DNA of 64,000 nt, taken from an uncultured Lachnospiraceae bacterium. GTDB taxonomy: Bacteria > Bacillota > Clostridia > Lachnospirales > Lachnospiraceae. The DNA lies in contig CAKRHP010000008.1 in assembly GCA_934339135.1 (NCBI GenBank), forward strand, positions 84,593 to 148,592, given 5' to 3'. Every line of letters begins with the position of its first letter. Positions within the stretch are counted from its first letter, which is position 1. Positions 1 to 9,324 of the stretch are shown piece after piece. A program made the position numbers and the translations under genes. The notes beneath the pieces were generated by a model. It was not told the DNA's origin and did not search any database. It saw only the letters and a program-made list of their open reading frames with translations.

Positions 1-1
1 A

Positions 2-748
2 AATCTCGGTGCGGATGAGTTTGAAAAGCGGATGGATGAGGCACAGAACAGCTTCTTTTTTGAGATTGAAGTGACCAGGAGAAATTATTCCATGAGCGAT
101 CCGGAGCAGAAGACCAAATTTATCCATGAGATTGCCCGAAAGCTCCTTGTATTTGAGGACAAGATACAGCGGGACAATTATATGGAGGCGGTGGCTGCCC
201 GGTATAACATTAAAACAGAAGATCTGCGACAGCTTGTGGTACGGTATGGCAATCAGATGCCTTCCGGTTATCAGGAGGTTATGGAGGAGAGACAGCAGGA
301 GCGGATCCGGAAAGGCCGCAAAAAGGAGTCGAGAGAAGGGATCAGCTATTCCTACCGGCTGCTTTTATCCTGGCTCATCGAGGAGCCGCAGCTGTTTAAG
401 CAGATCCGCCAGTGGATCCGGCCGGAGGATTTTGAGGAAGGATTATACCGGACTGTGGCGAAGGAGCTTTATGAACAGATGGAAAAGGACGAGCTGGAGC
501 CCGCAAGGATCATAGGACATTTTACCGAGGTTGAGGAGCAGAACAAGGTGGCGTCCATGTTTCAGACAAGCTTTGGCAGTGAGATCCAGAACGATGAAAA
601 GAAAAAGGCGATCACGGATCTGATCCTGAAGATCAAAGAACACAGTATTGAGCGGCAGGCAGGAGAGATCACGGATCTGAATGAACTGCAAAAGCTTGTA
701 CAACAAAAGAAAATGCTGCAAGGTGCAGTAAAACTGCATATTTCATAA
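2..748 (+). CDS. dnaG: DNA primase DnaG, C-terminal part (5' end outside window)
   Basis: This is the last 248 or so codons of DNA primase, open from the first base of the window. DnaG makes the RNA primers for the lagging strand and binds the replicative helicase through its C-terminus. The visible part begins after the TOPRIM core and contains the region-joining helices and the helicase-interaction domain; stretches such as RNYSMSDPEQKTKF and IHEIARKLLVFEDKIQRDNY are typical of Firmicute primases. The stop is TAA, 39 bases before rpoD. The dnaG-rpoD order is the classical macromolecular synthesis operon arrangement of Firmicutes, which supports both calls. Catalytic residues lie upstream of the window and cannot be checked. 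Confidence 0.93.
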   Translation, partial: NLGADEFEKRMDEAQNSFFFEIEVTRRNYSMSDPEQKTKFIHEIARKLLVFEDKIQRDNYMEAVAARYNIKTEDLRQLVVRYGNQMPSGYQEVMEERQQERIRKGRKKESREGISYSYRLLLSWLIEEPQLFKQIRQWIRPEDFEEGLYRTVAKELYEQMEKDELEPARIIGHFTEVEEQNKVASMFQTSFGSEIQNDEKKKAITDLILKIKEHSIERQAGEITDLNELQKLVQQKKMLQGAVKLHIS

Positions 749-787
749 ATAATTGGAAAAAGTATAGGTAAGAAAGGAAGGTATCGT

Positions 788-2158
788 ATGGCAACAGAGA
801 AAAAGCAGGCAACAAAAGCGGCAGAGACAAAGGAGGAAAAAATGAAAAAGTCTACCGTCGAAAAAGCTGCTGAAGGTACTACTTCTGTAGATGACGAGAA
901 AAAGAAAACAAAAACAACCGCCAAAAAGGCAGAAACCAAAACAAAGAAAGCGGCAGAGGGGGACAAAAAGCCTTCTAAGGCAAAATCTGCAAAGTCTGCA
1001 AAATCAAAGGCAAAAGGCTCAGAAGATGATAAAAAGGAAACCCATGAGGTGAAGTTTATTGAAAAGCTCAACGCCTTGAAGGAACTTGCACACACCAAAA
1101 AGAACGTGCTGGAATATCAGGAGATCAATAACTTCTTTGGCGATATGGAGTTAGATGAGGAAAAGATGGAAAAGATCATCGAATATCTGGAAAATAACGG
1201 GATCGATGTGTTCCAGATCTCCGATGATAAGGATGATGTGGATGATGATATTATCCTTGGCATGGAAAGCGACGGCGAGGGCGACGAGGAGGATATTGAA
1301 AATATCGACCTTTCGGTGCCGGATGGTGTCAGCATTGAGGATCCGGTCCGGATGTATCTGAAGGAGATCGGAAAGGTTCCTCTTCTCTCAGCAGATGAAG
1401 AGGTAGAGCTGGCAAAGCGTATGGAAGAAGGCGATGCGGAGGCGAAAAAGAAGCTGGCAGAGGCAAACCTTCGTCTGGTAGTCAGCATTGCAAAGCGTTA
1501 TGTGGGACGAGGCATGCTGTTCCTTGATCTGATCCAGGAGGGAAATCTGGGTCTTATTAAAGCTGTGGAGAAGTTTGACTATAAAAAGGGATACAAGTTC
1601 AGTACCTATGCAACATGGTGGATCCGTCAGGCGATCACCCGTGCTATTGCAGATCAGGCGAGAACCATCCGTATTCCGGTTCATATGGTGGAAACCATCA
1701 ATAAATTTGTCCGTGTACAGCGTCAGCTTTTACAGGAGCTTGGCAGAGAGCCGTATCCGGAGGAGATCGCAGAGCATATGAATATGCCTGTGGACCGTGT
1801 CCGGGAGATTCAGAAGATCTCACTAGAGCCGGTGTCTCTGGAGACACCGATCGGCGAGGAGGAGGACAGCCATCTTGGAGACTTTATTCAGGATGAAAAT
1901 GTGCCGGTACCCGCAGAGGCAGCAGCGTTTACCCTTCTCAGAGAGCAGCTTGAGGAAGTGCTTGGGACTTTGACAGAACGTGAGCAGAAGGTGCTGAAGC
2001 TTCGTTTTGGTCTGGAAGACGGCCGTTCCCGCACTCTGGAGGAAGTGGGCCGGGAGTTTGAGGTTACCAGAGAGCGTATCCGTCAGATTGAGGCGAAGGC
2101 ACTCCGGAAGCTCAGACATCCGAGCCGCAGCCGCAAGCTGAAGGATTATCTGGATTGA
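788..2158 (+). CDS. rpoD: RNA polymerase primary sigma factor SigA/RpoD
   Basis: Housekeeping sigma factor, 456 residues. Residues about 1-85 are a low-complexity Lys/Ala/Thr-rich tail, longer than in Bacillus SigA. Region 1.1 follows (about 88-145), then an acidic Asp/Glu linker, region 1.2 ([17 protein letters not shown]), region 2 with the core-binding and -10 recognition helices ([36 protein letters not shown]), region 3, and region 4 with the -35 helix-turn-helix ([20 protein letters not shown]). The ATG start has an AAGAAAGGAAG ribosome site. Its TGA stop overlaps the TTG start of trmK, which implies coupled translation. The lysine-rich tail may contact DNA or RNA nonspecifically; that is inference. 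Confidence 0.97.
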   Translation: MATEKKQATKAAETKEEKMKKSTVEKAAEGTTSVDDEKKKTKTTAKKAETKTKKAAEGDKKPSKAKSAKSAKSKAKGSEDDKKETHEVKFIEKLNALKELAHTKKNVLEYQEINNFFGDMELDEEKMEKIIEYLENNGIDVFQISDDKDDVDDDIILGMESDGEGDEEDIENIDLSVPDGVSIEDPVRMYLKEIGKVPLLSADEEVELAKRMEEGDAEAKKKLAEANLRLVVSIAKRYVGRGMLFLDLIQEGNLGLIKAVEKFDYKKGYKFSTYATWWIRQAITRAIADQARTIRIPVHMVETINKFVRVQRQLLQELGREPYPEEIAEHMNMPVDRVREIQKISLEPVSLETPIGEEEDSHLGDFIQDENVPVPAEAAAFTLLREQLEEVLGTLTEREQKVLKLRFGLEDGRSRTLEEVGREFEVTRERIRQIEAKALRKLRHPSRSRKLKDYLD

Positions 2159-2868
2159 TCCGGCTGTCCAAAAGGCTGCAGGCAGTGGCACATCAGGTGG
2201 AGAGCCGTGGTGTGGTTGCGGACATTGGCTGTGACCATGGGTTTACATCCATTTATCTGCTGGAACAGGGACTGGCGGATCATGTGATCGCAATGGATAT
2301 TAACGAGGGTCCTCTGGAGAGAGCCAGAGAACATGTGACGGAGAGCGGCCTGACGGAGCAGATCGAGCTCCGGCTGTCGGACGGGGCAAAGAAGCTTATG
2401 CCGGGAGAAGCAGACACCTTATTGATCAGTGGTATGGGAGGTGCTTTGATCTGTAAGATACTGGAGGATTCGCCTGAGGTAGTAGAGAGGACACAGGAGC
2501 TTGTGCTGTCGCCGCAGTCAGAGTGGTCTGTGGTACGCCATTATCTTCATGAGCATGGATTTATGATCGCCGGGGAGACAATGGTTCTTGATCAGGGCAA
2601 ATATTACCTGATCCTGCGGGCGGTTCCGGGACAGGAGCATTATTCCGACGAAATGGAATATATATATGGAAGATATCTGCCGGAGCACGGGGATACGTGT
2701 CTCATTTCCTTTTTGGAGAAGGAGGAGGCAAGGCTTCAGGGGATATTAAATAAAATGGCATCAAGGGAGTTGTCGGAGCAGGCAGCGAGACAAAAGCAGG
2801 AGCTGGAACAGGAAATGGCTCTTGCACAGAAGGCAAAGGAGATCTGCCGGCACAGAAAGGAAGGGTGA
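2155..2868 (+). CDS. trmK: tRNA (adenine(22)-N(1))-methyltransferase TrmK
   Basis: 237-residue SAM-dependent methyltransferase of the TrmK (YqfN) family, which methylates N1 of A22 in bacterial tRNAs. The N-terminal Rossmann part shows motif I as [15 protein letters not shown] near residues 21-35 and an acidic motif II ([12 protein letters not shown]). Further on is the family-typical [15 protein letters not shown], and the C-terminal third is a Glu/Lys/Gln-rich helical tail. The start is TTG and overlaps the rpoD TGA stop, so there is no room for a separate ribosome site. Length and position directly after rpoD match the arrangement in Bacillus and Clostridia. Confidence 0.9.
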   Translation: MIRLSKRLQAVAHQVESRGVVADIGCDHGFTSIYLLEQGLADHVIAMDINEGPLERAREHVTESGLTEQIELRLSDGAKKLMPGEADTLLISGMGGALICKILEDSPEVVERTQELVLSPQSEWSVVRHYLHEHGFMIAGETMVLDQGKYYLILRAVPGQEHYSDEMEYIYGRYLPEHGDTCLISFLEKEEARLQGILNKMASRELSEQAARQKQELEQEMALAQKAKEICRHRKEG

Positions 2869-2871
2869 CAT

Positions 2872-4524
2872 ATGGTGAAGGTAACAGTAGATGGGGAACA
2901 GCTGGAATACGAGAGGGGTACTACATATTTACAGATCGCAAAGGATGTCCGGGCAAATTATGAGCATGATATCATACTGGCAAAACGGGGAGAAAAGCTG
3001 ATCGAGTTAAACAAATCCATCAATAAGGATCAGGAGATCACATTTCTGACCACCGCCAGTGACAGTGGATATAAAACTTACGTCCGGGGCGTAACGCTTC
3101 TGATGCTTCGCAGTTTTTATCACGTTGCCAGAGAGAAAGGGCTGGAAAATATTTTTGTAAAGCATACGCTGGGAGATAATGTTTATTGTGAAGCAGAAGG
3201 CGTGGAGCTGACAAAGGAGCTGTTGGATCAGGTGGAGCAGTTTATGCACAGTCTGGTAGAGCAGGATAAGATATTCCATAAGAAGTCCGTCAGTACCTCA
3301 TCCGCCGTGGAGACCTTTGAAAAGTACGGTATGAAGGACAAAAAAAAGTTGTTTGAATACCGCAGGGTTTCCAAGGTAAATATTTATAATCTGGATGGCT
3401 TCGAGGACTATTATTATGGCTATATGCCGCCATCTACAGGGATATTGAAGTATTTCCGGTTGGAACAATATGATAAGGGCTTCCTGATCTGTCTGCCAAA
3501 CCGTAAGCATCCGGAAACACTGGCTCCGGTGAAGGAGACACCGAAGCTGTTTGCAACACTGCAGGAGGCAAGTGAATGGGGACGGATGATGAATGTGGAT
3601 ACCGTGGGAGCATTAAATGATGTGATCTCCCATGGGGGTATTACGGATCTGATCCTGGTGCAGGAGGCACTTCAGGAAAAGAAGGTGGCAGAGATCGCAG
3701 AGCAGATCGCCGGTGACCGGAGCAAAAAGTTTGTGATGATCGCAGGGCCGTCTTCCTCCGGCAAGACTTCCTTTTCCCACCGTTTATCAATCCAGCTTCG
3801 TACCCATGGCCTGAAGCCTCATACGATCGCTTTGGACAATTATTTTAAGGACCGTAAGGATACGCCGTTAGACGAGGATGGCAATTATAACTTCGAATGT
3901 CTGGAGGCAATCGATACAAAGCAGTTTAATGAGGATATGACAGCACTTCTGGAGGGCAAAAGAGTAGAGCTTCCGGAGTTTAATTTCCTGTTAGGCAAGA
4001 GAGAATATAACGGCGATTTCCGCCAGCTGGGACCGGAGGACATTCTGGTCATTGAGGGAATCCATGGACTTAATGAAAAGATGTCTTATTCTCTGCCGAA
4101 GGAGAGTAAATTTAAAATTTATATCAGTGCATTGACACAGTTAAATATTGACGAGCACAACAGGATCTCTACGACAGACGGACGTCTGATCCGCCGGATG
4201 GTCCGGGATGCCAGAACACGCGGTGCATCCGCAATGCATACCATCGGTATGTGGCCTTCGGTACGCCGGGGAGAGGATCAGTACATATTCCCGTTCCAGG
4301 AGGAGGCAGATGTGATGTTTAACTCTGCACTGATCTATGAGCTGGCGGTATTAAAGCCGTATGCGGAATCTATTCTTTTTGGGATTCCAAAGGATGTGCC
4401 GGAGTATGTGGAGGCAAAGCGTCTGTTGAAATTTCTGGATTATTTTATTGGTGTCAGCACCGATGTGATCCCGAAGAATTCGTTGATGAGAGAGTTTGTT
4501 GGCGGAAGTATCTTCCGTGTATGA
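2872..4524 (+). CDS. TGS-domain nucleoside (uridine) kinase-like protein
   Basis: 550-residue two-part protein. Residues about 1-60 form a TGS-like fold, followed by a region resembling the second additional (editing-like) domain of threonyl-tRNA synthetase. Residues about 285-500 are a P-loop kinase of the phosphoribulokinase/uridine kinase family: Walker A GPSSSGKTS near residue 292, then IALDNYFKDR, LVIEGIHGLNE and a lid region with RLIRRMVRDARTRG. Such proteins are usually annotated as nucleoside kinase or uridine kinase; the TGS part suggests RNA or ribosome association, but the true substrate is not evident. It begins 3 bases after trmK, in the same transcription unit. Confidence 0.8.
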   Translation: MVKVTVDGEQLEYERGTTYLQIAKDVRANYEHDIILAKRGEKLIELNKSINKDQEITFLTTASDSGYKTYVRGVTLLMLRSFYHVAREKGLENIFVKHTLGDNVYCEAEGVELTKELLDQVEQFMHSLVEQDKIFHKKSVSTSSAVETFEKYGMKDKKKLFEYRRVSKVNIYNLDGFEDYYYGYMPPSTGILKYFRLEQYDKGFLICLPNRKHPETLAPVKETPKLFATLQEASEWGRMMNVDTVGALNDVISHGGITDLILVQEALQEKKVAEIAEQIAGDRSKKFVMIAGPSSSGKTSFSHRLSIQLRTHGLKPHTIALDNYFKDRKDTPLDEDGNYNFECLEAIDTKQFNEDMTALLEGKRVELPEFNFLLGKREYNGDFRQLGPEDILVIEGIHGLNEKMSYSLPKESKFKIYISALTQLNIDEHNRISTTDGRLIRRMVRDARTRGASAMHTIGMWPSVRRGEDQYIFPFQEEADVMFNSALIYELAVLKPYAESILFGIPKDVPEYVEAKRLLKFLDYFIGVSTDVIPKNSLMREFVGGSIFRV

Positions 4525-4551
4525 TAATATAGAAAGGCAAGGTGAAGAGAA

Positions 4552-5388
4552 GTGGCAAAATTGATCGATGGAAAAAAGATTTCCGGAGAAATTAAGGATG
4601 AATTAAAGGAAAAGGTGGCACAGCTTAAGGAAAAGGGTGTAGAGGTCACTCTCGCTGTGATCCAGGTGGGAAATGATCCTGCATCCACTGTTTATGTGGG
4701 CAATAAAAAGAAAGCATGTGCATATATCGGTATCAACTCTCTGGCATATGAGCTGCCGGAGGAGACAACTCAGGAGGAGCTTCTTAATCTGGTACGCCAG
4801 TTAAATGACAGAAAGGATGTCAATGGCATTCTGGTACAGCTTCCACTGCCGGCACATATCGATGAGGATACTGTGATCCGTACCATCGCACCCGAGAAGG
4901 ACGTGGATGGTTTCCATCCCCAGAGCGTTGGTCTGTTAAGTATTGGACAGAAGGGCTTTGTGTCATGTACACCGGCCGGTATCATCCAGCTGTTAAAGAG
5001 ATCCGGCATTGAGATTGACGGGAAGGAATGTGTCGTAGTAGGCCGCAGCAATATCGTCGGAAAACCGATGGCAATGCTTCTGATCCGGGAAAACGGCACG
5101 GTAACCGTATGTCATTCCCACACGAAGGATCTGAAGGAAGTGACCAGAAGGGCGGACATTCTGGTGGTAGCCATTGGAAAACGCCAGTTTATTACGGCAG
5201 ATTATGTCAAAGAGGGTGCCACGGTCATTGACGTGGGAATGCACCGTAAAGAGGATGGCAAGCTCTGCGGTGACGTGGATTTTGATTCCGTGGAGCCGGT
5301 AGCAGGAGCGATCACACCGGTACCGGGCGGCGTTGGTCCGATGACCATTGCCATGCTGATGAACAATTGTGTTTCATCCGTAGAATAA
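4552..5388 (+). CDS. folD: Bifunctional methylene-THF dehydrogenase / methenyl-THF cyclohydrolase FolD
   Basis: 278-residue one-carbon enzyme that interconverts 5,10-methylene-THF, methenyl-THF and 10-formyl-THF in the cytoplasm using NADP(H). The GTG start is preceded by AAGGTGAAGAGA. The catalytic region contains the YVGNKKKACAYIGI segment with the active lysine. The nucleotide-binding half has VVGRSNIVGKPMAMLL, and the C-terminal signature PVPGGVGPMTIAMLM is intact. Length is normal for the family. It sits between the nucleoside kinase and rimO, with short gaps of 27 and 23 bases. Confidence 0.96.
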   Translation: MAKLIDGKKISGEIKDELKEKVAQLKEKGVEVTLAVIQVGNDPASTVYVGNKKKACAYIGINSLAYELPEETTQEELLNLVRQLNDRKDVNGILVQLPLPAHIDEDTVIRTIAPEKDVDGFHPQSVGLLSIGQKGFVSCTPAGIIQLLKRSGIEIDGKECVVVGRSNIVGKPMAMLLIRENGTVTVCHSHTKDLKEVTRRADILVVAIGKRQFITADYVKEGATVIDVGMHRKEDGKLCGDVDFDSVEPVAGAITPVPGGVGPMTIAMLMNNCVSSVE

Positions 5389-5411
5389 TGTACTAGAATG
5401 GAGAACAGAAC

Positions 5412-6764
5412 ATGAATATATTTTTTGTATCTCTTGGCTGTGACAAAAATCTGGTAGACAGTGAGATGATGATCACTTCTCTGCGCAAGGATGGCTTTGA
5501 GATCATTGACCGGGAAGAGGATGCAGATATCATCGTGGTAAATACCTGCTGCTTCATCGGGGATGCCAAGGAGGAAAGCATTAACACGCTTCTGGAGATG
5601 GCCGCGTACAAGGAGGATGGAACGTGCAAGCTTCTGGTAGCGGCAGGGTGCCTTGCACAGCGTTATCATCAGGAGATCCGGACAGAGATCCCGGAGGTGG
5701 ATGTGATCATTGGCACCATGGGTTATGAAGAAATGGGGCAGACTTTACGGAAAGCTCTGGAGCAGAAGGGCGTGGTGGAGAGTCTGAAAAGTATTGACTA
5801 TCTGCCGACACCTCTGACAGACCGGGATAATACATCCGGTGGCAGCTATGCGTATCTCAAGATCGCAGAGGGGTGTGACAAGTGCTGTACGTATTGCATC
5901 ATTCCGAAGGTCCGGGGGCATTACCGCAGTGTGCCAATGGATAATCTGGTACAGCAGGCACGTCATCTTGCAGGGAACGGTGTGAGAGAGCTGATCCTGG
6001 TGGCACAGGAGACGACATTATACGGAACAGATCTGTATGGGAAGAAAAGTCTGCCACAGCTTCTGGAACGGTTATCTGAGGTGGAGGATATCCGATGGAT
6101 CCGTATTTTGTACTGTTATCCGGAGGAGATCACCCGGGAGTTGATCGATGCTATCAAAAAGCTGCCAAAGGTGTGTCATTATCTGGATATTCCGATCCAG
6201 CACGGGGCGGATACGATCCTGAAAAAGATGGGCAGACGCACGGACCGGGCACAGCTGACGCAGATGGTACAGCATTTACGTCAGGAAATTCCGGACATTG
6301 CACTGAGAACCACATTGATCACCGGATTCCCGGGGGAGACGCAGGAGGATTTTGAGGAGCTTCAGGACTTCGTGAAGGCAATGCGGTTTGACCGTCTTGG
6401 TGTATTTACGTATTCCCAGGAGGAGGATACTCCGGCAGCAGAGATGGAGGATCAGATTCCGGAGGAGATCAAGGAGGAACGCCGTGACATGATCATGGCG
6501 ATGCAGCAGGAGATTGCCTTCGAGAAAAATGAATCCCGCATCGGTCAGGAAATGGATGTGATGATCGAGGGATACCTTCCGGAGGATGATGTCTATGTGG
6601 GCAGAAGCTATATGGATGCCCCGGATGTAGATGGTTTTGTATTCTTATCCACGAGCTGGCATCTTGTGACCGGTGATTATGTCCGGGTGCAGATCGTACA
6701 GGCACAGGGCTACGATCTGATCGGAGAAGTAATAGAGGAGGACGACGATGAATTTACCAAATAA
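5412..6764 (+). CDS. rimO: Ribosomal protein S12 methylthiotransferase RimO
   Basis: 450-residue radical-SAM methylthiotransferase that adds a methylthio group to an aspartate of ribosomal protein S12. The N-terminal UPF0004 domain carries its three iron-sulfur cysteines in SLGCDKNLVDSE, VNTCCFIGDA and AAGCLAQRY. The radical-SAM domain has the CX3CX2C motif within EGCDKCCTYCIIPKVRG, and the last 65 or so residues form a TRAM domain. The LGCDKNLVDSE segment distinguishes RimO from MiaB. It ends inside pgsA (17-base overlap in another frame), so the two are probably translated together. Confidence 0.94.
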   Translation: MNIFFVSLGCDKNLVDSEMMITSLRKDGFEIIDREEDADIIVVNTCCFIGDAKEESINTLLEMAAYKEDGTCKLLVAAGCLAQRYHQEIRTEIPEVDVIIGTMGYEEMGQTLRKALEQKGVVESLKSIDYLPTPLTDRDNTSGGSYAYLKIAEGCDKCCTYCIIPKVRGHYRSVPMDNLVQQARHLAGNGVRELILVAQETTLYGTDLYGKKSLPQLLERLSEVEDIRWIRILYCYPEEITRELIDAIKKLPKVCHYLDIPIQHGADTILKKMGRRTDRAQLTQMVQHLRQEIPDIALRTTLITGFPGETQEDFEELQDFVKAMRFDRLGVFTYSQEEDTPAAEMEDQIPEEIKEERRDMIMAMQQEIAFEKNESRIGQEMDVMIEGYLPEDDVYVGRSYMDAPDVDGFVFLSTSWHLVTGDYVRVQIVQAQGYDLIGEVIEEDDDEFTK

Positions 6765-7296
6765 GATTACGATGTTTCGTGTAGTACTGATTCCGTTTTT
6801 TGTATTTTTTATGCTTTCCGAGCATATTGCATATCACAATTATATTGCCGTGGCGATCTTTATTGTGGCAAGTCTGACGGATATGCTGGATGGCAAGATC
6901 GCCAGAAAATATAATCTGGTTTCTAATTTCGGCAAGTTTATGGATCCTCTGGCAGACAAGCTTCTGGTAAGCTCCGCCATGATCTGCTTTGTGGCACTTC
7001 CGTCCAATCCTATGCCGGCATGGGTCGTGATCGTGATCATTGCCCGTGAGTTTATCATCAGCGGCTTCCGTCTGGTGGCTTCCGATGCGGGAGTTGTGAT
7101 CGCCGCCAGCTATTGGGGCAAGATCAAAACCGTGACACAGATGATCATGTCCATCCTTCTGATCGTTAATTTTGATGGATATATTATAAACATCGTTGAA
7201 TATGTATTTATCTATGCAGCATTGATCCTGACCGTCATTTCTCTGGTAGACTATATGGTCAAAAACTGGAGCGTTATGCGGGACGGAAACATGTGA
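6748..7296 (+). CDS. pgsA: CDP-diacylglycerol--glycerol-3-phosphate 3-phosphatidyltransferase PgsA
   Basis: 182-residue integral membrane enzyme that makes phosphatidylglycerol phosphate from CDP-diacylglycerol and glycerol-3-phosphate, the committed step to anionic phospholipids. The CDP-alcohol phosphatidyltransferase signature DGX2ARX8GX3DX3D is complete (DGKIARKYNLVSNFGKFMDP plus LADK). About five hydrophobic segments are visible. The ATG lies inside the end of rimO, preceded by GAGGAGGACGACG, which gives a good ribosome site. Confidence 0.93.
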   Translation: MNLPNKITMFRVVLIPFFVFFMLSEHIAYHNYIAVAIFIVASLTDMLDGKIARKYNLVSNFGKFMDPLADKLLVSSAMICFVALPSNPMPAWVVIVIIAREFIISGFRLVASDAGVVIAASYWGKIKTVTQMIMSILLIVNFDGYIINIVEYVFIYAALILTVISLVDYMVKNWSVMRDGNM

Positions 7297-7394
7297 TATA
7301 CCGAGCCATAAGAGCATAGCCTGCTGTGCCTGCACAGAGCGGGCTGTGGTATTATCACATGAATAATAGGATATACAGATCAAAGGAAAACGAT

Positions 7395-8636
7395 ATGAGT
7401 AAAATAATAATCATTGGCGGCGGTGCCGCCGGTATGATGGCCTCCATTGCAGCGGCGGATCAGGGACATCAGGTGACCCTTCTGGAAAAAAACGAAAAGC
7501 TGGGCAAAAAAGTATTTATCACAGGTAAGGGAAGATGTAATATCACCAATGATAGTGATGTGGAAAATCTGCTGCAGCATACGATCCGCAATCCCCGGTT
7601 CCTGTACAGTGCATTTTATACCTTCGACAGCAGCCGGATGATGGAGTTTCTGGAAAGCGAGGGCTTACGGATCAAGACGGAACGGGGGAACAGGGTATTT
7701 CCCCAGTCCGATCATTCCTCTGACGTGATCAGAACGCTGGAAAAGGCAATGAAGAGACGGGGCGTTACGATTCGCCTTCATACCAGAGTGCTGGAAATCC
7801 TGGTACAGGATGGACGGTGCAGCGGCGTCGTTAGCCAGAAAACAGAAGGAGGCACGAAGGAGACGATTCTTGCGGATGCTGTGATCGCTGCGACGGGGGG
7901 AGTTTCGTATCCTTCTACGGGTTCTACGGGAGATGGGCTTCGCTTTGCAAAGGAGCTTGGCCATCGGATCGTGGATGTGATGCCGTCACTGGTTCCCTTT
8001 GAGATCCGGGAGGATTTTTGCCAGAGGATGCAGGGGTTATCCCTGAAAAACGTATCCCTGAAAATGCTCAAAGGCAAGAAGGTTCTTTACGAAGAACTGG
8101 GAGAAATGCTCTTTACGCATTTTGGGATCAGCGGTCCGCTGGTACTGACTGCCAGCTGTCATTTTACAAAGCCTGAGGATGATATCCGGATCGCACTGGA
8201 TCTAAAGCCTGCCTTGTCAGAAAAGCAGCTGGATGAACGGATCCTGCGGGACTTTTCCCTCAATAAAAACAGCTATTTCAAAAACAGCCTCGGAAAGCTC
8301 CTTCCATCGAAGATGATACCGGTGATCGTGGAGCTGTCAGGGATTGAACCGGAGAAGCCGGTCAATGAAGTGACAAAGGAGGAACGGCGGAATCTCGTGG
8401 CGTTACTGAAACATCTGGAAATGCATGTTTCGGGACTCCGGGGCTTCAATGAAGCCATTATCACAAGAGGCGGTATCAATGTGAAGGATATTGATCCGGG
8501 AACCATGGAGTCCAAAAAGGTTCCGGGACTCTATTTTGCAGGGGAGGTTCTTGATCTGGATGCCGTGACGGGAGGGTACAATCTGCAGATCGCCTGGTCT
8601 ACCGGATATCTGGCAGGGCTGTCGGCAGGACAATAA
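7395..8636 (+). CDS. HI0933-family NAD(P)/FAD-dependent oxidoreductase (BaiN-like)
   Basis: 413-residue flavoprotein of the HI0933 family. It opens directly with the dinucleotide-binding fold KIIIIGGGAAGMMASIAAA. Family motifs are FITGKGRCNITN, the GGVSYPSTGSTGDG loop and the C-terminal FAD-contacting block YFAGEVLDLDAVTGGYNLQ. I placed the start at ATG 7395, behind AAAGGA; an in-frame start upstream at 7326 would only add a non-conserved leader. Members are annotated as aminoacetone oxidase family or BaiN-like; the substrate is not known from sequence. It lies between pgsA and cmk, as in many Clostridia. Confidence 0.88.
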   Translation: MSKIIIIGGGAAGMMASIAAADQGHQVTLLEKNEKLGKKVFITGKGRCNITNDSDVENLLQHTIRNPRFLYSAFYTFDSSRMMEFLESEGLRIKTERGNRVFPQSDHSSDVIRTLEKAMKRRGVTIRLHTRVLEILVQDGRCSGVVSQKTEGGTKETILADAVIAATGGVSYPSTGSTGDGLRFAKELGHRIVDVMPSLVPFEIREDFCQRMQGLSLKNVSLKMLKGKKVLYEELGEMLFTHFGISGPLVLTASCHFTKPEDDIRIALDLKPALSEKQLDERILRDFSLNKNSYFKNSLGKLLPSKMIPVIVELSGIEPEKPVNEVTKEERRNLVALLKHLEMHVSGLRGFNEAIITRGGINVKDIDPGTMESKKVPGLYFAGEVLDLDAVTGGYNLQIAWSTGYLAGLSAGQ

Positions 8637-8658
8637 TAAAAGAAATGAGGAAAAGATT

Positions 8659-9324
8659 ATGAAAAGTATTGCAATTGACGGACCGGCAGGTGCCGGAAAA
8701 AGCACGATCGCCAGAAAAGTGGCAGAAAAATTATCATTTATTTATGTGGATACCGGAGCAATGTACCGCTCTATGGCACTGTATTTTCTACGGAACGGTA
8801 TTTCCTCCGAGGAGGAAGAAAAGATTGCCGCAGCCTGCCCGGATATTGATGTATCCATCAGTTATCAGGACGGCGAGCAGCAGGTGATCCTGAACGGAGA
8901 AAATGTCAACGGACTGATCCGTACCGAGCAGGTCAGTATGATGACATCCAATACCTCCAAATATCCGGTAGTCCGGGAGAAGCTTCTGAGCCTCCAGCGC
9001 GGTCTGGCAGAAAAGGAGAATGTGATCATGGATGGCAGGGATATTGGAACGTGCGTTCTTCCGGGAGCGGATGTGAAGATCTATCTGACCGCCAGTGCAC
9101 AGGAACGTGCCCGCCGCAGATACAAGGAGCAGACGGAAAGAGGCGTTGTCTGTGATATTAAGGAGATCGAGAGAGACATCATTGCCAGAGACGAGCAGGA
9201 TATGAACCGTGAGGTGGCTCCGCTTCGCCAGGCAGAGGATGCGGTTCTGGTGGATTCCTCCGATATGGACATAGATCAGGTTGTGGATGAGATTATTCGT
9301 ATATATCAGGAGAAGACAAAATGA
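8659..9324 (+). CDS. cmk: Cytidylate kinase Cmk
   Basis: 221-residue (d)CMP kinase that converts CMP and dCMP to the diphosphates. The P-loop is IDGPAGAGKSTIARK near residue 5. The CMP-binding region contains VDTGAMYRSMAL, and VIMDGRDIGTCVLPGADVKI and the RRRYKE segment match the family. The last codons overlap ispH by four bases (ATGA), so the two are translationally coupled. The cmk-ispH-rpsA order is conserved in many Clostridia. Confidence 0.95.
   Translation: MKSIAIDGPAGAGKSTIARKVAEKLSFIYVDTGAMYRSMALYFLRNGISSEEEEKIAAACPDIDVSISYQDGEQQVILNGENVNGLIRTEQVSMMTSNTSKYPVVREKLLSLQRGLAEKENVIMDGRDIGTCVLPGADVKIYLTASAQERARRRYKEQTERGVVCDIKEIERDIIARDEQDMNREVAPLRQAEDAVLVDSSDMDIDQVVDEIIRIYQEKTK

Noticed and set aside
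562..1098. 178-codon minus-strand frame opposite dnaG and rpoD
   Set aside because: Composition mirrors the lysine-rich sense strand of rpoD; no ribosome site.
6754..7383. 209-codon minus-strand frame opposite pgsA
   Set aside because: Antisense shadow of a well-identified gene, His-rich because of complementary codons.
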